A DNA stretch of 64,000 bases from Reticulitermes speratus (Eukaryota > Arthropoda > Insecta > Blattodea > Rhinotermitidae), in the NCBI GenBank assembly GCA_021186555.1, contig JAJKFL010000039.1:22706733-22770732 (forward strand). Direction: 5' to 3'. Both the position numbers and the translations under genes were made by a program. Within the stretch, counting starts at the first letter, position 1; each line of letters begins with the position of its first letter. Positions 51,801 to 58,380 of the stretch are shown piece after piece. Under the pieces are notes generated by a model, which was given only the letters and a program-made list of their open reading frames with translations, was not told the origin of the DNA and did not search any database.

Positions 51801-54800
51801 GACAGACATCCATGCCCCGGTGGGATTCGAACCCACAATCCTAGTAAGCGAGCGGCCGCAGACCCACGCCTTAGACCACACGGCCACTGGGATAAGCATA
51901 CAATCATATAGCTTGAGTAAATCGATTTTACACGTGTAAATTACTATTCACCTTATTTCTGCTAACGCACTCTTAAGAAGTATCAGAACGTCGCGCAGCA
52001 GATGCTACGGACACAACGCAGCCTTGAAGGCTTACTGTGCAACCCTATGAGGAAGATGATGATGATGTTTTTTCTGCTTTTCCATTTTAATGAGCACCGG
52101 TGGAATGAAACTGACACGTAAAAACCGAAGTACTCGGAGAAAACCCTGTCCCAGTGCCACTTTGTCCACCACAAATCCCACATGGACCGACCCGGAATCG
52201 AACCCAGGCCTCCGCGGTGAGAGGCTGGCGACTAACCGCCTGCGCATGGCACGGCCCAACTTCAGACATTAAGTAAGTCTCAGTTTGTACTGGCCACAGC
52301 AGAAACAAGTCCTGCTCCTATCTGCGTTACTGAATGGAGAAGCTTTTAAAATTCCAGTCCGAGGCACAACAGGAACATGCACAAGCAACTGTCATGTTAT
52401 ATACACAGCCTTTAAATTGCTACATCACAAAATTGCACCGACCAGTATGAAATTACAGTCATCAATCTCATCTTACTAAACACCAAAATCACGACTACCA
52501 AAAGTCGAATTTGAATTTCAGGCCTCAGGCCATAAACTATAATTTCTAAAGGTGAAATTAGGAGAGGAACGACGGGTGAAATGAGCTCGGTTGAAGAGAA
52601 AGGAATGTACACAGAATCTTGATGTGGATGTCCCTTGCAAAGCACCACTTAAAAGACACAGAAGCCGCATCTTGGAAAGCTGCCACATTCAATATGGGGG
52701 AGGCGACGGATATTGTGAGAGGAGGAGGTTGGTGCAAATGGCTCAGGACCGTATCCATTCATACGCGAAACACTGAAACTTTGGGCTCCATTACTGGAAA
52801 GTTCGTTTAATCATAGTATTATTGGCGTAATACACACAACATGTCATTAAATTAGGCGGTTCAAGGGCACTGTCATTCAGCTACACTCGGACAGGGAACA
52901 CACCTCCCCTACAATAAATTTCAGGAGCATTTCGGTCCAGTGTGAGAACGACCTTTAGCGTGACGTGTCCAACGGCAGGGCATTATTCTTGCCGTTGCTT
53001 TATGCTTCTATCCCAAATATTGACAAACATGTTGGCGACAGGCACACATGACGTTGTGTTATATTTTGAAACCGCACATCACCAGTTTTATACGCGAAAC
53101 ACATGAGGTATCATTCAAGAAGCCGTCTCACAAGCAAAATGATCGACAGAGTTTTGGTTTTCGCAGCAGAGTAGCTGAAGTTCCTTTCTTCTGAGTTATG
53201 ACGCTGTATCAGTGGGTAACTGGATCCCCAAGTTTTGACAAAGTGTCTTGTCACAGAATAATGGAATCCCCGAAATGACTGACATTTGTATCACTCTCAG
53301 AACGACCGTAAATTCGACAGCATCGAAGAAATAGTTAAAGTGTAGACTATCAGAACGGTAAATGGAGAAACAAAGACGGATGGCACAGCGTCTTATTAGT
53401 AAACGATTTTATATAAATTTGGCCCAACACATTGGAAATGTTCGCCAAACCCACATCATAATCAACACTGCTTCAGAGCACTCATAATGCAACCGTCCGC
53501 ACGTCCCCGAATACCTAAAAATACCGGCAATTTTTACTACGATATAGTAATCCCCCTGTCTCTGTTTTGATATCTGTCGTAGGGCGCTCTGTCCAAGAAG
53601 GAAGCCACTGCCAACTTTTTTAAATATTCTGGAAAGGGAGGGGAGTAATTTGAAGAGAGGCGTTGCAGTGTGGCAGTGAGAGATGAGTGAGACACGAGCA
53701 GCCCCTGGTTCAAAGACCTCACAGCCTCCGTACCAGGTGCGTGCAACCTGCCGTCTCGCAACCGGTTCACAAATCTCCCTCCTCTCGCTATTATCCTAAA
53801 TTCTATCCCAAATTCAACTTCAATGTTCCTAGTTCCACCATCTACTGCTACTTTTGTACAATTTATTCGTCTACTGTAACTTCACGACATTATTTCAATT
53901 GCCGAGGTAAAATATGACGGGGCAATGCAATGGATAATGAATTGGAAGAAAGTCGTTGTTTTATACACGTAACTGATCAACTGAGAATTTAATAACGCTG
54001 TTCCAGCTGCTCATAAATAACGATTTTCCTGCCATTTCTCATTTGACATGATATGGACTTCACAGTTCATGAAGCATCGATAAATAATCCAGCACACACG
54101 AGTATAAAATCCAGAAACTTAATACAATGTAACCGAGCTTGTTATCCCAAGGGAAGACATTTCTCGCTTCTACTAGGCAGAACCTCGGTCTGAATCTCGA
54201 ACTACTCATCATTATCCAGCATCTTGGCAGTCTTTATACAGACCTACAGATACTGCAAAATAAAAGAAGTTCTATCAGTTCTTGCAGGAAATTCTCCTTT
54301 TCGCGAAGTTTAGGTTGATTTATAAACGTCTCATTCCTTAACACACAACATTCTGAGGTCTAGACATCTGCATCCGCATCTTTAGCCCAGCCCATTGTTT
54401 TCTTTGAACCAACTGTTATTTTCGTACTGCAGATCAGAACCACAATGCAGAAACACGTGTCACCAGCCACAGTTCTTAGAAAGCAGCAAGAAGTCTGAGA
54501 CTACTGCCCTCATACTGGTATGAAGTACAAAACGTTTCCACCTGAATGAGCTACAAAGTAAATGCAAGTGTAATTGTATCGTGTAACTTCTGCAGAATGC
54601 TTCAGACCTACAGATCTCATTTAAATGTCTTTACAGTTACTGTGATTATTTTGTTTGTCACTATGGCTCTGCTATTAGAACTACAGTGTTCTGAAGGGTT
54701 CTGACAATTATTTATTACACTTCGTATTGCTCAGTTTCTGGAATTTGTCCATCGTCAAGTATTCCAAACAGAACACATTTCGGAAGTTCGATGTTCCCGT

Positions 54801-56166
54801 CCACTGGTAGAAGGATGGAGATACCCCAACTCAGTCTGACCCGATTAGCCGGTGACTGGGAATATATCTTTTAGCTAAGGATCGGTTTCATTTCCGGTGC
54901 GGCCCATGTCAGGTTCTGGTGATAACGGGATACAGGGGCAGATCCCGTTTTTCATGGTCAGTCATTATTTCAGCAGTAACAATTAGGTGTGCCGCAGCTG
55001 GCAGGTGATTGCAGCCCCTGGTTCTTTTCTTTTGGCACAACATTTAGCAGGACTCAAGAAAGAAGTTAACATAATATATAACACAAAATCTGTGTATTAA
55101 TATTAAATAAACCACCATCACTATAAGCTGTAAGACATACCAATCCTTCACATACTCGTATTTGTTTGTTTATTTACGAAAACGTTTTAAACATAAAGGA
55201 TTATTATACAATATGGTTACAATGATGGTTACTTTATTGCATATTTTTATAATTTTGTACACGATATAAAATCAAAAAGCATAAAATCTATATGTTATGC
55301 CTTCCTGTTTCAAGAAGCACGATGTAAGCTCTTAACTCCAGGATTAACATCACCAATATTTATGAAACCGAAAAATTTTGTAACTCACGAACTATTATTT
55401 CAAAGTATGTATATCGATGCTGAAAAGTTTTATAAATTATTGGCAGCTGCATTCTGTAAGCTACTAGGAGTACCAGTTGTAATTATGCGTCAACATTAGG
55501 CACAGGCCTACACAACGTTCCCCTACTTGCGCCGTTCCGATTTGCGTTGTTTCGCTGTCATAACGTTAACCGTTGTTAAGCACAGTGGTGACTGCACGTA
55601 ACACATGCTGTACTATTTCATAAGACTGCACATTTCCAGAGAGTGTGTTCGCGTGTTTCTACCATTCACACATTCAACACCAATTATGCCGCCAAAATAG
55701 TAGCCTATTAACTAACTAGTCTTTATAATGGAGACAGACTTTCTTCTGTGTGAGGTAGAAAATAAATTTGTTATGTATAATTTCGAAGAACTTTGATCTT
55801 AAAAGGTTAATATGGAAATTAATGGTGCACAATGTCGTTTTGAGTGACTGCAATTTTTAGCCAGTTTTAAGGCAGACTACGGTGGGTTGGGCTTGTCGCA
55901 TGGCTGGAGGAATAGGGAATTCCTACAAAATGACCGAGAAGTATACAAGAGAAAAATATACAGATGATATTAGAGAGAGAGTATGTGAGATCCCGGGATG
56001 AATGTAACTTGCTCGGGATAATGTCCAACAGCCGATATTCGCGTTAATTTTGTTGAACTTTCAGTTTCTGCCACAAGAGCGCCACATGACACCAGTACGA
56101 TACTCACCGATGATTGTGTGGACCCGTACGGAAAGCTGCGTGCGTAGCACAATGGAATTCTTTCGA
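11830..56166 (-). CDS. Fhos: FHOD-family formin gene (19 coding exons traced, 5' end missing)
   Basis: The gene encodes a diaphanous-related formin of the FHOD class. In this family FH2 dimers bind actin barbed ends, FH1 recruits profilin-actin, and the C-terminal DAD folds back on the N-terminal FH3 region until released by Rho-pathway signals; Drosophila Fhos acts in sarcomere and cortical actin assembly. Exons joined in phase give about 1189 residues: FH3 about 10-205, linker 207-600, FH1 about 600-650, FH2 about 660-1060, DAD about 1115-1165, then a basic tail to a TGA stop. All introns are GT-AG. Summed exon length is in frame only if one base is restored in the exon at 37956-38313. The first exons, with the start codon and most of the GTPase-binding domain, were not found. 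Identity is very secure; the exact 3' end of the exon near 36479 is less so. Confidence 0.95.
12029..12075 (-). repeat. Short relic of a family-D SINE head
   Basis: Minus-strand TTAATACTCTTGCTTTGTAT and AAGTTCTGGGTAAAAATCTC align with the family-D head at about 30850-30900. It is too short and diverged to call an element. Confidence 0.35.
13008..13060. repeat. Dispersed repeat fragment (GATGGGGACGGAGC)
   Basis: CCTGAGGATGGGGACGGAGC followed by TAGTCCCCGAAACGTTG has the same layout as the fragments at about 20930 and 26195. It contains a short GGGGAC...GTCCCC dyad. Confidence 0.4.
13425..13905. repeat. Degenerate tandem repeats, period about 125-135 bp
   Basis: Phrases recur: AATTCAATGAACAGTCAAC (13425) and AATTCAATGAACAGCAGC (13562); GTGAACTACAACAGAATT (13461), GTGAACTATAACAGAATT (13597) and GTAAACTATAATGAATAC (13720). 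Decay is heavy. It lies in the long last intron of the formin gene. Confidence 0.5.
14984..15034. repeat. (GAA)n-(CAA)n compound microsatellite
   Basis: About seven GAA/AAG units pass directly into about nine CAA/AAC units. Both strands stay open through it, giving false Glu/Gln or Leu/Phe runs. Confidence 0.95.
16829..16996 (-). CDS. Fhos: FHOD formin exon, DAD autoinhibitory region
   Basis: A 168-nt exon, acceptor CTTACAG and donor GTAAGT. It encodes [40 protein letters not shown] and [15 protein letters not shown]. The acidic-hydrophobic helix DEILESLVK followed by a basic cluster is the layout of a diaphanous autoregulatory domain. DAD binds the FH3 region of the same chain to keep the formin closed. 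Confidence 0.95.
17739..17853 (-). CDS. Fhos: FHOD formin exon, post-FH2 tail
   Basis: A 115-nt exon, acceptor TTGCAG and donor GTAAGG. It encodes [20 protein letters not shown] and [18 protein letters not shown], with the split codon completed as Arg. The phase-1 exit matches the DAD exon. A downstream in-frame extension past the donor looks non-coding. Confidence 0.95.
19196..19388 (-). CDS. Fhos: FHOD formin exon, end of FH2 and coiled-coil tail
   Basis: A 193-nt exon, acceptor TGTACAG and donor GTACAT. It encodes [40 protein letters not shown] and [20 protein letters not shown], then MITE. It ends in phase 0. The long basic helix after FH2 is usual in this family and is thought to strengthen actin side binding. 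Confidence 0.96.
19889..19963 (-). CDS. Fhos: FHOD formin micro-exon, FH2 C-terminal helix
   Basis: A 75-nt exon, acceptor TTACAG and donor GTGAGT. It encodes [20 protein letters not shown] and RVMN, with the split Arg completed by the next exon. The FLADCAERI motif is diagnostic of FHOD formins. Confidence 0.95.
20467..20741 (-). CDS. Fhos: FHOD formin exon, FH2 GFxLxxL segment
   Basis: A 275-nt exon, acceptor TTTGCAG. It encodes [40 protein letters not shown], the helix [20 protein letters not shown] and [12 protein letters not shown]. The donor chosen is AA/GTTTGT, because only a phase-2 exit joins the following [12 protein letters not shown] in frame. Reading on instead gives a TGA about ten codons later. 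GTTTGT is a weak donor, so some use of a retained-intron end is possible. Confidence 0.92.
20842..21306. mobile_element. Foldback element, family 2
   Basis: Outer inverted repeats are TGAGAACTAATGGGTTTCTG (left, about 20846) and CAGAAACCCATTAGTTCTCA (right, about 21280). Inner inverted repeats are CAATCACTGGACAACCTAAG, GGTTAAACCACAGCTATATG (left, 20996-21040) and their complements at 21220-21270. The left arm carries about 120 extra bases (20870-20990) not found in the right arm; they include TTCAGAAACTGGATCTGCTT and look like a separate insertion. It lies in formin intron 20742-22186. Confidence 0.7.
22187..22306 (-). CDS. Fhos: FHOD formin exon, FH2
   Basis: A 120-nt phase-0 exon, acceptor TATTTAG and donor GTGGGT. 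It encodes [20 protein letters not shown] and [20 protein letters not shown]. The LNGNE end corresponds to the GNxxN signature region of FH2 domains, in its FHOD-specific form. Confidence 0.97.
23629..23811 (-). CDS. Fhos: FHOD formin exon, FH2 coiled-coil part
   Basis: A 183-nt phase-0 exon, acceptor TGAGCAG and donor GTAGGG. It encodes [40 protein letters not shown] and [20 protein letters not shown], then K. This is the FH2 segment with the LxxxPTxEE motif found in all formins. Confidence 0.97.
24195..24297 (-). repeat. LTAVLL-type dispersed repeat, copy 2
   Basis: The minus strand reads [17 protein letters not shown]. It begins about ten bases downstream of the donor of the FH2 exon 24307-24465, and so nearly touches a coding exon. 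Confidence 0.6.
24307..24465 (-). CDS. Fhos: FHOD formin exon, FH2 knob
   Basis: A 159-nt phase-0 exon, acceptor TATCAG and donor GTAGGT. It encodes [40 protein letters not shown] and [13 protein letters not shown]. The Ile of AINIGM lies where formins carry the conserved actin-binding isoleucine of the FH2 knob. A decayed dispersed repeat begins only about ten bases beyond the donor. Confidence 0.97.
24923..24949. repeat. (TA)13 microsatellite
   Basis: An uninterrupted TA run in formin intron 24466-32740, about 460 bp from the FH2 exon acceptor. Confidence 0.95.
26185..26260. repeat. Dispersed repeat fragment (GATGAAGGAGACAGAGTCCG)
   Basis: GATGAAGGAGACAGAGTCCG and TCTCTGAAATGCTGGTTTAC resemble the insertion at 20900-20960 and the fragment at 13008-13050 (GATGGGGACGGAGCTAGTCC, CCGAAACG). 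These are weak members of one repeat type. Confidence 0.4.
26472..26747 (+). other. Unassigned 91-codon open frame, Gln-rich
   Basis: A plus-strand open frame starting [20 protein letters not shown], with a Gln/Ser-rich centre ([20 protein letters not shown]) and a helical end [20 protein letters not shown]. It is antisense to formin intron 24466-32740. I do not recognise it. It could be the end of a degraded retrocopy or transposon ORF. Confidence 0.25.
29322..29361. repeat. (GT)n-(GA)n microsatellite
   Basis: GTGTGTGCATGTGTGTGGG runs into AGAGAGAGAGAGAGACAGAG. Intron of the formin gene. Confidence 0.9.
30790..30930 (-). mobile_element. tRNA-derived SINE fragment, family D
   Basis: The minus strand has the B-box-like GGTTCTGAGTTCAAATCTCG followed by ACCCCATTATCACTGTCCTG and GGGGGATCTCAGTCCC. 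A weaker fragment of the same head is at about 12029-12070. No target duplication was found. Confidence 0.55.
31400..31415. repeat. Poly-C runs (representative entry)
   Basis: A run of 15 to 16 C. Similar runs occur at 16143-16155, 24000-24012 and 45120-45132, all inside formin introns. Their lengths are likely uncertain. Confidence 0.85.
31662..31688. repeat. (TA)n-(GT)n microsatellite
   Basis: About ten TA units followed by four GT units, intronic. Confidence 0.92.
32741..33056 (-). CDS. Fhos: FHOD formin exon, end of FH1 and FH2 lasso
   Basis: A 316-nt exon, acceptor CCACAG and donor GTATGA. It encodes [20 protein letters not shown], a Ser/Thr-rich spacer, and then [20 protein letters not shown] and [30 protein letters not shown]. 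The Trp residues in KLFW and IWDEL belong to the lasso that encircles the partner FH2 subunit in formin dimers (family knowledge). It ends in phase 0 and is followed by an 8.3-kb intron. Confidence 0.97.
33546..33896 (-). CDS. Fhos: FHOD formin exon, linker and FH1 polyproline
   Basis: A 351-nt exon, acceptor CTCCAG and donor GTAATC. It encodes [20 protein letters not shown], then [20 protein letters not shown] and [20 protein letters not shown], and finally the FH1 tracts [18 protein letters not shown] and [11 protein letters not shown]. Two runs of six prolines are profilin and SH3/WW-type ligands in formins (family knowledge). The exon ends in phase 2 and continues the Pro-rich region in the next exon. 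The antisense Gly-rich reading is a shadow. Confidence 0.97.
34129..34572. repeat. Left arm of the mariner palindrome
   Basis: This arm matches the reverse complement of about 34997-35440 with very few mismatches, among them Ser against Ala in [16 protein letters not shown]. It runs from the terminal inverted repeat to the region encoding [17 protein letters not shown]. Confidence 0.9.
34997..35440. repeat. Right arm of the mariner palindrome
   Basis: Inverted copy of the left arm. On the plus strand it reads [20 protein letters not shown] and then the same TGA and [16 protein letters not shown]. Its inner end abuts the transposase HTH region of the minus-strand copy, which marks the rejoining point. 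Confidence 0.9.
35645..36065 (-). CDS. Fhos: FHOD formin exon, central linker
   Basis: A 421-nt exon, acceptor TTTTCAG and donor GTAGAC. It encodes [60 protein letters not shown], an acidic patch [20 protein letters not shown] and [17 protein letters not shown], ending NKNINR split over the junction. The segment is of low complexity, mostly polar, and typical of the variable region between FH3 and FH1. It is one unbroken frame. Confidence 0.95.
36479..36619 (-). CDS. Fhos: FHOD formin exon, basic linker (3' end uncertain)
   Basis: The acceptor is ACTAG at 36620-36624. The exon encodes [20 protein letters not shown] and then [20 protein letters not shown], a conserved highly charged FHOD linker likely to form a coiled helix. 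Phase matching requires a phase-1 exit, because the next exon begins with two bases completing a codon. Two donors fit: GATG/GTGTGT (end 36479, used here) and CTCG/GTAGCC (end 36506). Both restore Glu before NQRLCKRLG. The choice between them is inference. Confidence 0.8.
37428..37545. mobile_element. Foldback/MITE-like element, family 1, copy 2
   Basis: The inner palindrome GTGTGGTAATTACCACAC is flanked by inverted GATCTGCGCTCTTCTGGGAT and ATCCCAGAAGCGTGATCTC. The outer GCTTCCGCTGCGATG matches the edge of copy 1. It lies in the formin intron 36620-37955. Confidence 0.72.
37912..37926. repeat. (CA)7 microsatellite
   Basis: A short CA run 30 bp beyond the donor of the formin exon at 37956. 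Confidence 0.85.
37956..38313 (-). CDS. Fhos: FHOD formin exon with a 1-nt frame break
   Basis: A 358-nt exon, acceptor TGTATAG and donor GTTAGC. The first part reads [20 protein letters not shown] and continues through the basic [11 protein letters not shown] and [15 protein letters not shown] to SSSLVAQDG, then hits TAA at about 38067-38069. The +2 frame is open across this point as [20 protein letters not shown], then a Ser/Glu-rich stretch ending NGSYKESK. Only that second frame exits in phase 1, which the next exon (36619) requires. The exon is therefore one base short, somewhere around 38071-38100, most simply in the G-rich run read as [17 protein letters not shown] resembles a phosphorylated basic-Ser motif. 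This may be a sequencing or assembly slip, or a real allele. Confidence 0.9.
39355..39545 (+). mobile_element. SINE-like fragment with B-box-like sequence
   Basis: Contains CAGGGTTCAATTTCTGG, similar to a tRNA B box, then CAGATCAGCTCTGGGTCCC. It may be a diverged tRNA-derived SINE. It lies 420 bp from the hAT-type element in the same intron. Confidence 0.35.
39976..40409. mobile_element. Short non-autonomous hAT-type element
   Basis: The element is 434 bp. The left end is CAGGTGCGCACCC and the right end GGGTGCGCCCTTG, an imperfect terminal inverted repeat (CAGGTGCGCACCC against CAAGGGCGCACCC). It is flanked by an exact 8-bp direct repeat, ACTTCCTT, at 39968-39975 and 40410-40417. An 8-bp target duplication with CA-starting ends is the hAT pattern. 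Inside are TG repeats, a G run (40020-40034) and a C run (40376-40391) that mirror each other, plus a T-rich stretch. There is no transposase, so it was moved in trans. Confidence 0.85.
40905..41085 (-). CDS. Fhos: FHOD formin exon, end of FH3
   Basis: A 181-nt exon, acceptor TGTATAG and donor GTAATA. It encodes [40 protein letters not shown] and [18 protein letters not shown]. The last two bases plus G of the next exon make Arg. This closes the armadillo-like domain and leads into a coiled linker. Confidence 0.97.
42265..42471 (-). CDS. Fhos: FHOD formin exon, FH3 region
   Basis: A 207-nt exon, acceptor TTTGCAG and donor GTAAGC. It encodes [20 protein letters not shown], then an armadillo-type helix pair including [20 protein letters not shown] and ending AVDKAHG. 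The exon enters and leaves in phase 1, so it is a symmetric unit. The helices form part of the surface against which the DAD docks in autoinhibited formins (family knowledge). Confidence 0.97.
42690..43160. repeat. Dispersed repeat with internal (GTCT)7
   Basis: Contains GCGTTCGCAAAATTGCGACA, the (GTCT)7 run at 42789-42816, CCCACCGGACGGATTTTCAT and TTTACATGAAGACCT. A diverged relative is at about 47790-47945 (CCCACTGAACGGATTTCCGT, TTTACATGAAGGACCT). It is in formin intron 42472-44728 and carries no long coding frame. Confidence 0.55.
44729..44834 (-). CDS. Fhos: FHOD formin exon, FH3 region
   Basis: A 106-nt exon, acceptor CCGCAG and donor GTGAGT. It encodes [19 protein letters not shown] followed by [16 protein letters not shown], the most conserved FH3 stretch of FHOD formins. 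It ends in phase 1; the trailing G pairs with CA of the next exon to give the Ala of RALGQV. Confidence 0.97.
45425..45528. repeat. Foldback family 1, half copy
   Basis: Contains GATGGGACCGACACGTACCG, AAACGTCGTTAAACAATTAC, then GATGCCGCGTAGTATCCCAG and AGAGCGCAGATCTC. This is the right half of the element at 9960-10187 with the internal part of the one at 37428. The left half is missing. Confidence 0.6.
46985..47221 (-). mobile_element. tRNA-derived SINE, family B, copy 2
   Basis: Minus-strand head GCTGGGACAGCTCAGTCGGT (A box), B box CGTTCGATTGCC, core GTCCAGACCGGCTCTGTGG, and the 3' part AAGAATGAGTGGAGG. This is the fullest copy and serves to define the family. It lies in the formin intron 44835-49047. 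Confidence 0.82.
47560..48130. repeat. Dispersed repeat related to 42690-43160
   Basis: Shares CCCACTGAACGGATTTCCG, CAAATTTCGTTAAAATCGGG and GGCACTTTACATGAAGGACC with the earlier copy in the same order. The 156-codon open frame on the minus strand (47578-48048) is a by-product of this repeat, not a recognisable gene. Confidence 0.5.
48733..48927 (-). mobile_element. tRNA-derived SINE, family B, copy 3 (3' truncated)
   Basis: Minus-strand head GAGCCGTATAGCTCAGTCAG, B box GTTCAATCCCAGC, core CGTCCAGACCGGCTCTGGAG, then GGTAAAGTGGCCGGGCCG. It lacks the terminal GAATGAGTGGAG part seen in other copies. It ends about 120 bp from the formin exon at 49048. Confidence 0.78.
49048..49115 (-). CDS. Fhos: FHOD formin exon, FH3 region
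   Basis: A 68-nt exon, acceptor TTGCAG and donor GTGAGT. It encodes [20 protein letters not shown] and then IFQ, a nearly invariant FHOD segment at the start of the armadillo-like FH3 domain. The exon leaves in phase 0. It is separated from its neighbours by introns of about 7.0 and 4.2 kb. Confidence 0.95.
49637..49963 (-). mobile_element. Non-LTR retrotransposon 3' end with GAAT tail, copy 2
   Basis: A second copy of the same LINE 3' end, with [40 protein letters not shown] and a (GAAT)n tail at 49640-49660. It keeps 14 bases (around 49885-49898) that the copy near 750 has lost. It is 5' truncated and lies in the formin intron 49116-56107. Confidence 0.87.
50617..50735. repeat. GACA/GATA-type microsatellite tract
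   Basis: An imperfect mix of GATA, GACA and GATG units over about 120 bases, such as GACAGACAGACA and TAGATAGATATACAGATAGA. Intronic. Confidence 0.88.
51638..51897 (-). mobile_element. tRNA-derived SINE, family A, copy 2
   Basis: About 260 bp, nearly the same as the copy at 9056-9315 from end to end, including the B box GGGTTCGAATCCC and the A tail. A 10-bp target duplication, ATACAATCAT, lies at 51628-51637 and 51898-51907. It lies in the formin intron between 49116 and 56107, in the same orientation as the gene. Confidence 0.92.
52040..52262 (-). mobile_element. tRNA-derived SINE, family C
   Basis: The minus strand starts GGGCCGTGCCATGCGCAGG and has a clear B box GGGTTCGATTCCGGG, then GTGGCACTGGGACAGGGTTT, TCTCCGAGTACTTCGG, and a CATCATCAT-type tail at the left end. 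It is unrelated to families A and B beyond the tRNA head. Confidence 0.75.
54820..54970 (+). repeat. Possible tRNA-derived SINE relic
   Basis: GATTAGCCGGTGACTGG could be an A box and AGGATCGGTTTCATTTCCGG a worn B box, about 45 bases apart, with a downstream body (CAGATCCCGTTTTTC). The spacing fits a tRNA head but the match is poor. Confidence 0.3.
56108..56166 (-). CDS. Fhos: FHOD formin exon, end of GTPase-binding/start of FH3 region
   Basis: A 59-nt exon with a strong pyrimidine-rich acceptor ending TTTGCAG and donor GTGAGT. In frame it reads [19 protein letters not shown], matching the conserved [10 protein letters not shown] segment of FHOD proteins. It enters in phase 2 (one base completes a codon) and leaves in phase 1, so its last G joins AG of the next exon to give the Glu of IIEKLL. 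Other frames give no formin-like peptide. It is the most upstream exon I can place. Confidence 0.88.
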
Positions 56167-56344
56167 CTGCAAAGGAAACAAACACAGCATTAGAATAAAT
56201 GTAAGACAGTGGTTCACTGGTAATTATATAGACCTACTCTCTATGGCGATTCCCGACGGTGTCATTGGAATTTTTCATTGACATAATCCTTTCGGTCGCA
56301 CTGTGTCCTCGGGTCGACTCAGCCTCTAACAGAAATGAGTACCG

Positions 56345-56475
56345 GGAATATTTCCTGGGGGGTAAGGGCGGCCGGTGCGTAAGGCTGACAACCTTAACAC
56401 CATGTGCCGACTGTCTTGAAATCTGGGAGCCTCAACCTCCTGGAACCCTAAGGGCCTGTCCAGGCCTGTAATGGG
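56345..56475 (+). repeat. Fragment related to the family-B SINE 3' half
   Basis: Contains GGTAAGGGCGGCCGGTGCGT, parallel to GAGTAAGGCGGCCGGGGCGT in the copy at 60.3 kb, followed by a different 3' segment (AACCTCCTGGAACCCTAAGG). It lacks a tRNA head. It may be a chimeric or separate subfamily. Confidence 0.5.
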
Positions 56476-56588
56476 ATTGCTTTACTTTTTACTCTCTATG
56501 GCGTAAAACTGCATTACATACTTTGTGGGATGTTGTGATTGTATAACGTGGGATTAGAGCAAGATTAGCCTGTCTGTCGCCATGAACT

Positions 56589-56646
56589 TGTAGTAGCAGC
56601 AGTATAGTAGTAGTAGTATAGTAGTAAACCCAACAGCAGCAGTAGC
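56589..56646. repeat. (GTA)n/(GCA)n microsatellite
   Basis: GTAGTAGCAGCAGTATAGTA followed by further GTA and CAGCAG units, imperfect. Confidence 0.85.
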
Positions 56647-58164
56647 ATTAATAGCATCATATTAATCTGACAATACAGGAATATCACTTTATCTGCCAAA
56701 CATCGTGTCACTTCCTGTCGGCTCACGTATCGTATTAACATTGCCCACGCATCCGACCACCCACACGCGCAGCGGAATAGCAGCGGGATATGACAAACGG
56801 TACTCCTCTGATAAAACAAAGGCCCCAGGTAAAATCGCAAAAGAAAGGCAGATGCGCAATCAGACATGCTTCTCAAACACGCACAGATTTTCAGTGTCTC
56901 TAGCGAGTTCTTGAGAAAGTCACGTGGCAGCATTCAAGGAGTGATAGCGGCATCAAGTAACAACGACATTTAGCTGTGGCAAGTCGATGTAGCTAGGCTC
57001 CCGCTAAGTCCGCCCATTTCTCAATCCAAGACGCTAGTTATGGCAGTACTGCCATTACAATGCGACAGAAATGACCACGTTAGGTCATATGCTAAGAACC
57101 GGCGTCCCCCGACTGACAATATGCGAATGGAGGGTTCAGCTTGTTGAGTTCTAATGGCCACATAAAATCCGTCAGTAACAGCAACATTTCAGATCTAAGT
57201 TCGTAGAACAGAATCATTCTTAAGCAGATGGTAGTCGCTCGATTTTTAAGAAATTTCCCACCTATTACAGAAACCGTCGGTTTATTGCCGTGTTCACAAA
57301 ACCAGCAGCTGACTTCTATCGACAGAGCCAGATAAATCCACTCTACATCCTCGCACCCTGTTCCTTTAAGAATCACTTTAACATTGCCATCCCACCTACG
57401 CCTAGGTATCCCAAATGGTATCTTCCTTCATATTCTCCCACTGTAATTTTTAATTCTCTCGCTACTGATTTCACTGACCCTGACGTTACAAGTTCCAAAT
57501 ATCATGACCTTTTTCCGGTCGTGCCAAAGAATTCGCCAAGTTCGAGGTGCTGTCTTACATCTCCTAACCAAGCACACACATTGTGTGATACAGCTTTGTT
57601 CAGATTCATGAAACACGCCTGACTGCCAATCGGCTGTACGAACTTTCCTTCTAGTTATCACTCTCCTACTACAACGAATTATTTCAGTGCGTGGGCGTTC
57701 TTAGGAACCCAAAAGGATCTTTGTGTCGCTAAACCTTTTGAAGACTAACATTAATACATGTTTTACTTACAAATTCCATTCCTACCTCATGGAGAACGGA
57801 TTGTGTCTTCATTATAAAAACCAACGATTCGCTTTAAGGAAATAAATGCTGTTTAGTCTGAAAATAAGAATCACACAAGTACACGCTTTGCGAAAGATGC
57901 GGTGGCTCCGACCGTCGAAACCCAAGGTACACACAGCAACAACTGCAGAGTTTTAGGCGGCTAAGCTAAACGCAAAACCGTCAGTCTTCTCAACATAGCA
58001 GACACATCTGCACATCTCGTACAATAAAACCGTGTCTAAAGCGGAACATGAATTAAACAGAAAATTCTCCTCATCGGAAAGTTTCTCTGGTCTTGAGAAT
58101 GTGTAATGTGTAACATACGGAAATAAATGAATGCGAAAACGGATAAGATAAACGTAAAATAACG

Positions 58165-58380
58165 GGATTATACACAGGATTCAAGTCTTCTGTGACATGA
58201 CGCTGTTTCGTTTGGTAAGCTGTTCCCACGTTTCGAAGAATCGTGGCGCCTTCCACTTCAAGAGTTCAACGGTCAAACCACTTACCCAAAGACACATCGT
58301 CACATCCCCAACGACTTGAATCCTCAACCACACCGCAGTCAGAACCTCAAATCTGGCAGAGTATATACCTTCCGAGATTA
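58165..58380 (-). repeat. LTAVLL-type dispersed repeat, copy 3
   Basis: The minus strand reads RFEVLTAVWLRIQVVGDVTM and CLWVSG; about 100 bases further, a frame starting MEGATILRNVGTAYQTKQRH. It is the longest copy here and links the two peptide-like halves. Confidence 0.6.

Larger units (their letters stand above)
49116..56107 (-). other. Longest intron with both ends in the window (7 kb, 5' side)
   Basis: It holds the LINE 3' end, SINEs of families A and C, and a GATA-type tract. The stretch 52850-54800 has nothing I can name. The G+C content is higher than in the introns below 44 kb. Confidence 0.7.

Noticed and set aside
52619..52810. Plus-strand frames at 52.6-52.8 kb as a small gene
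   Set aside because: Short overlapping frames on both strands without conservation, start context or splice signals.
56565..56933. 122-codon minus-strand frame as a formin N-terminal exon
   Set aside because: Its sequence has no resemblance to a formin GTPase-binding domain and its end is a GTA/GCA microsatellite.
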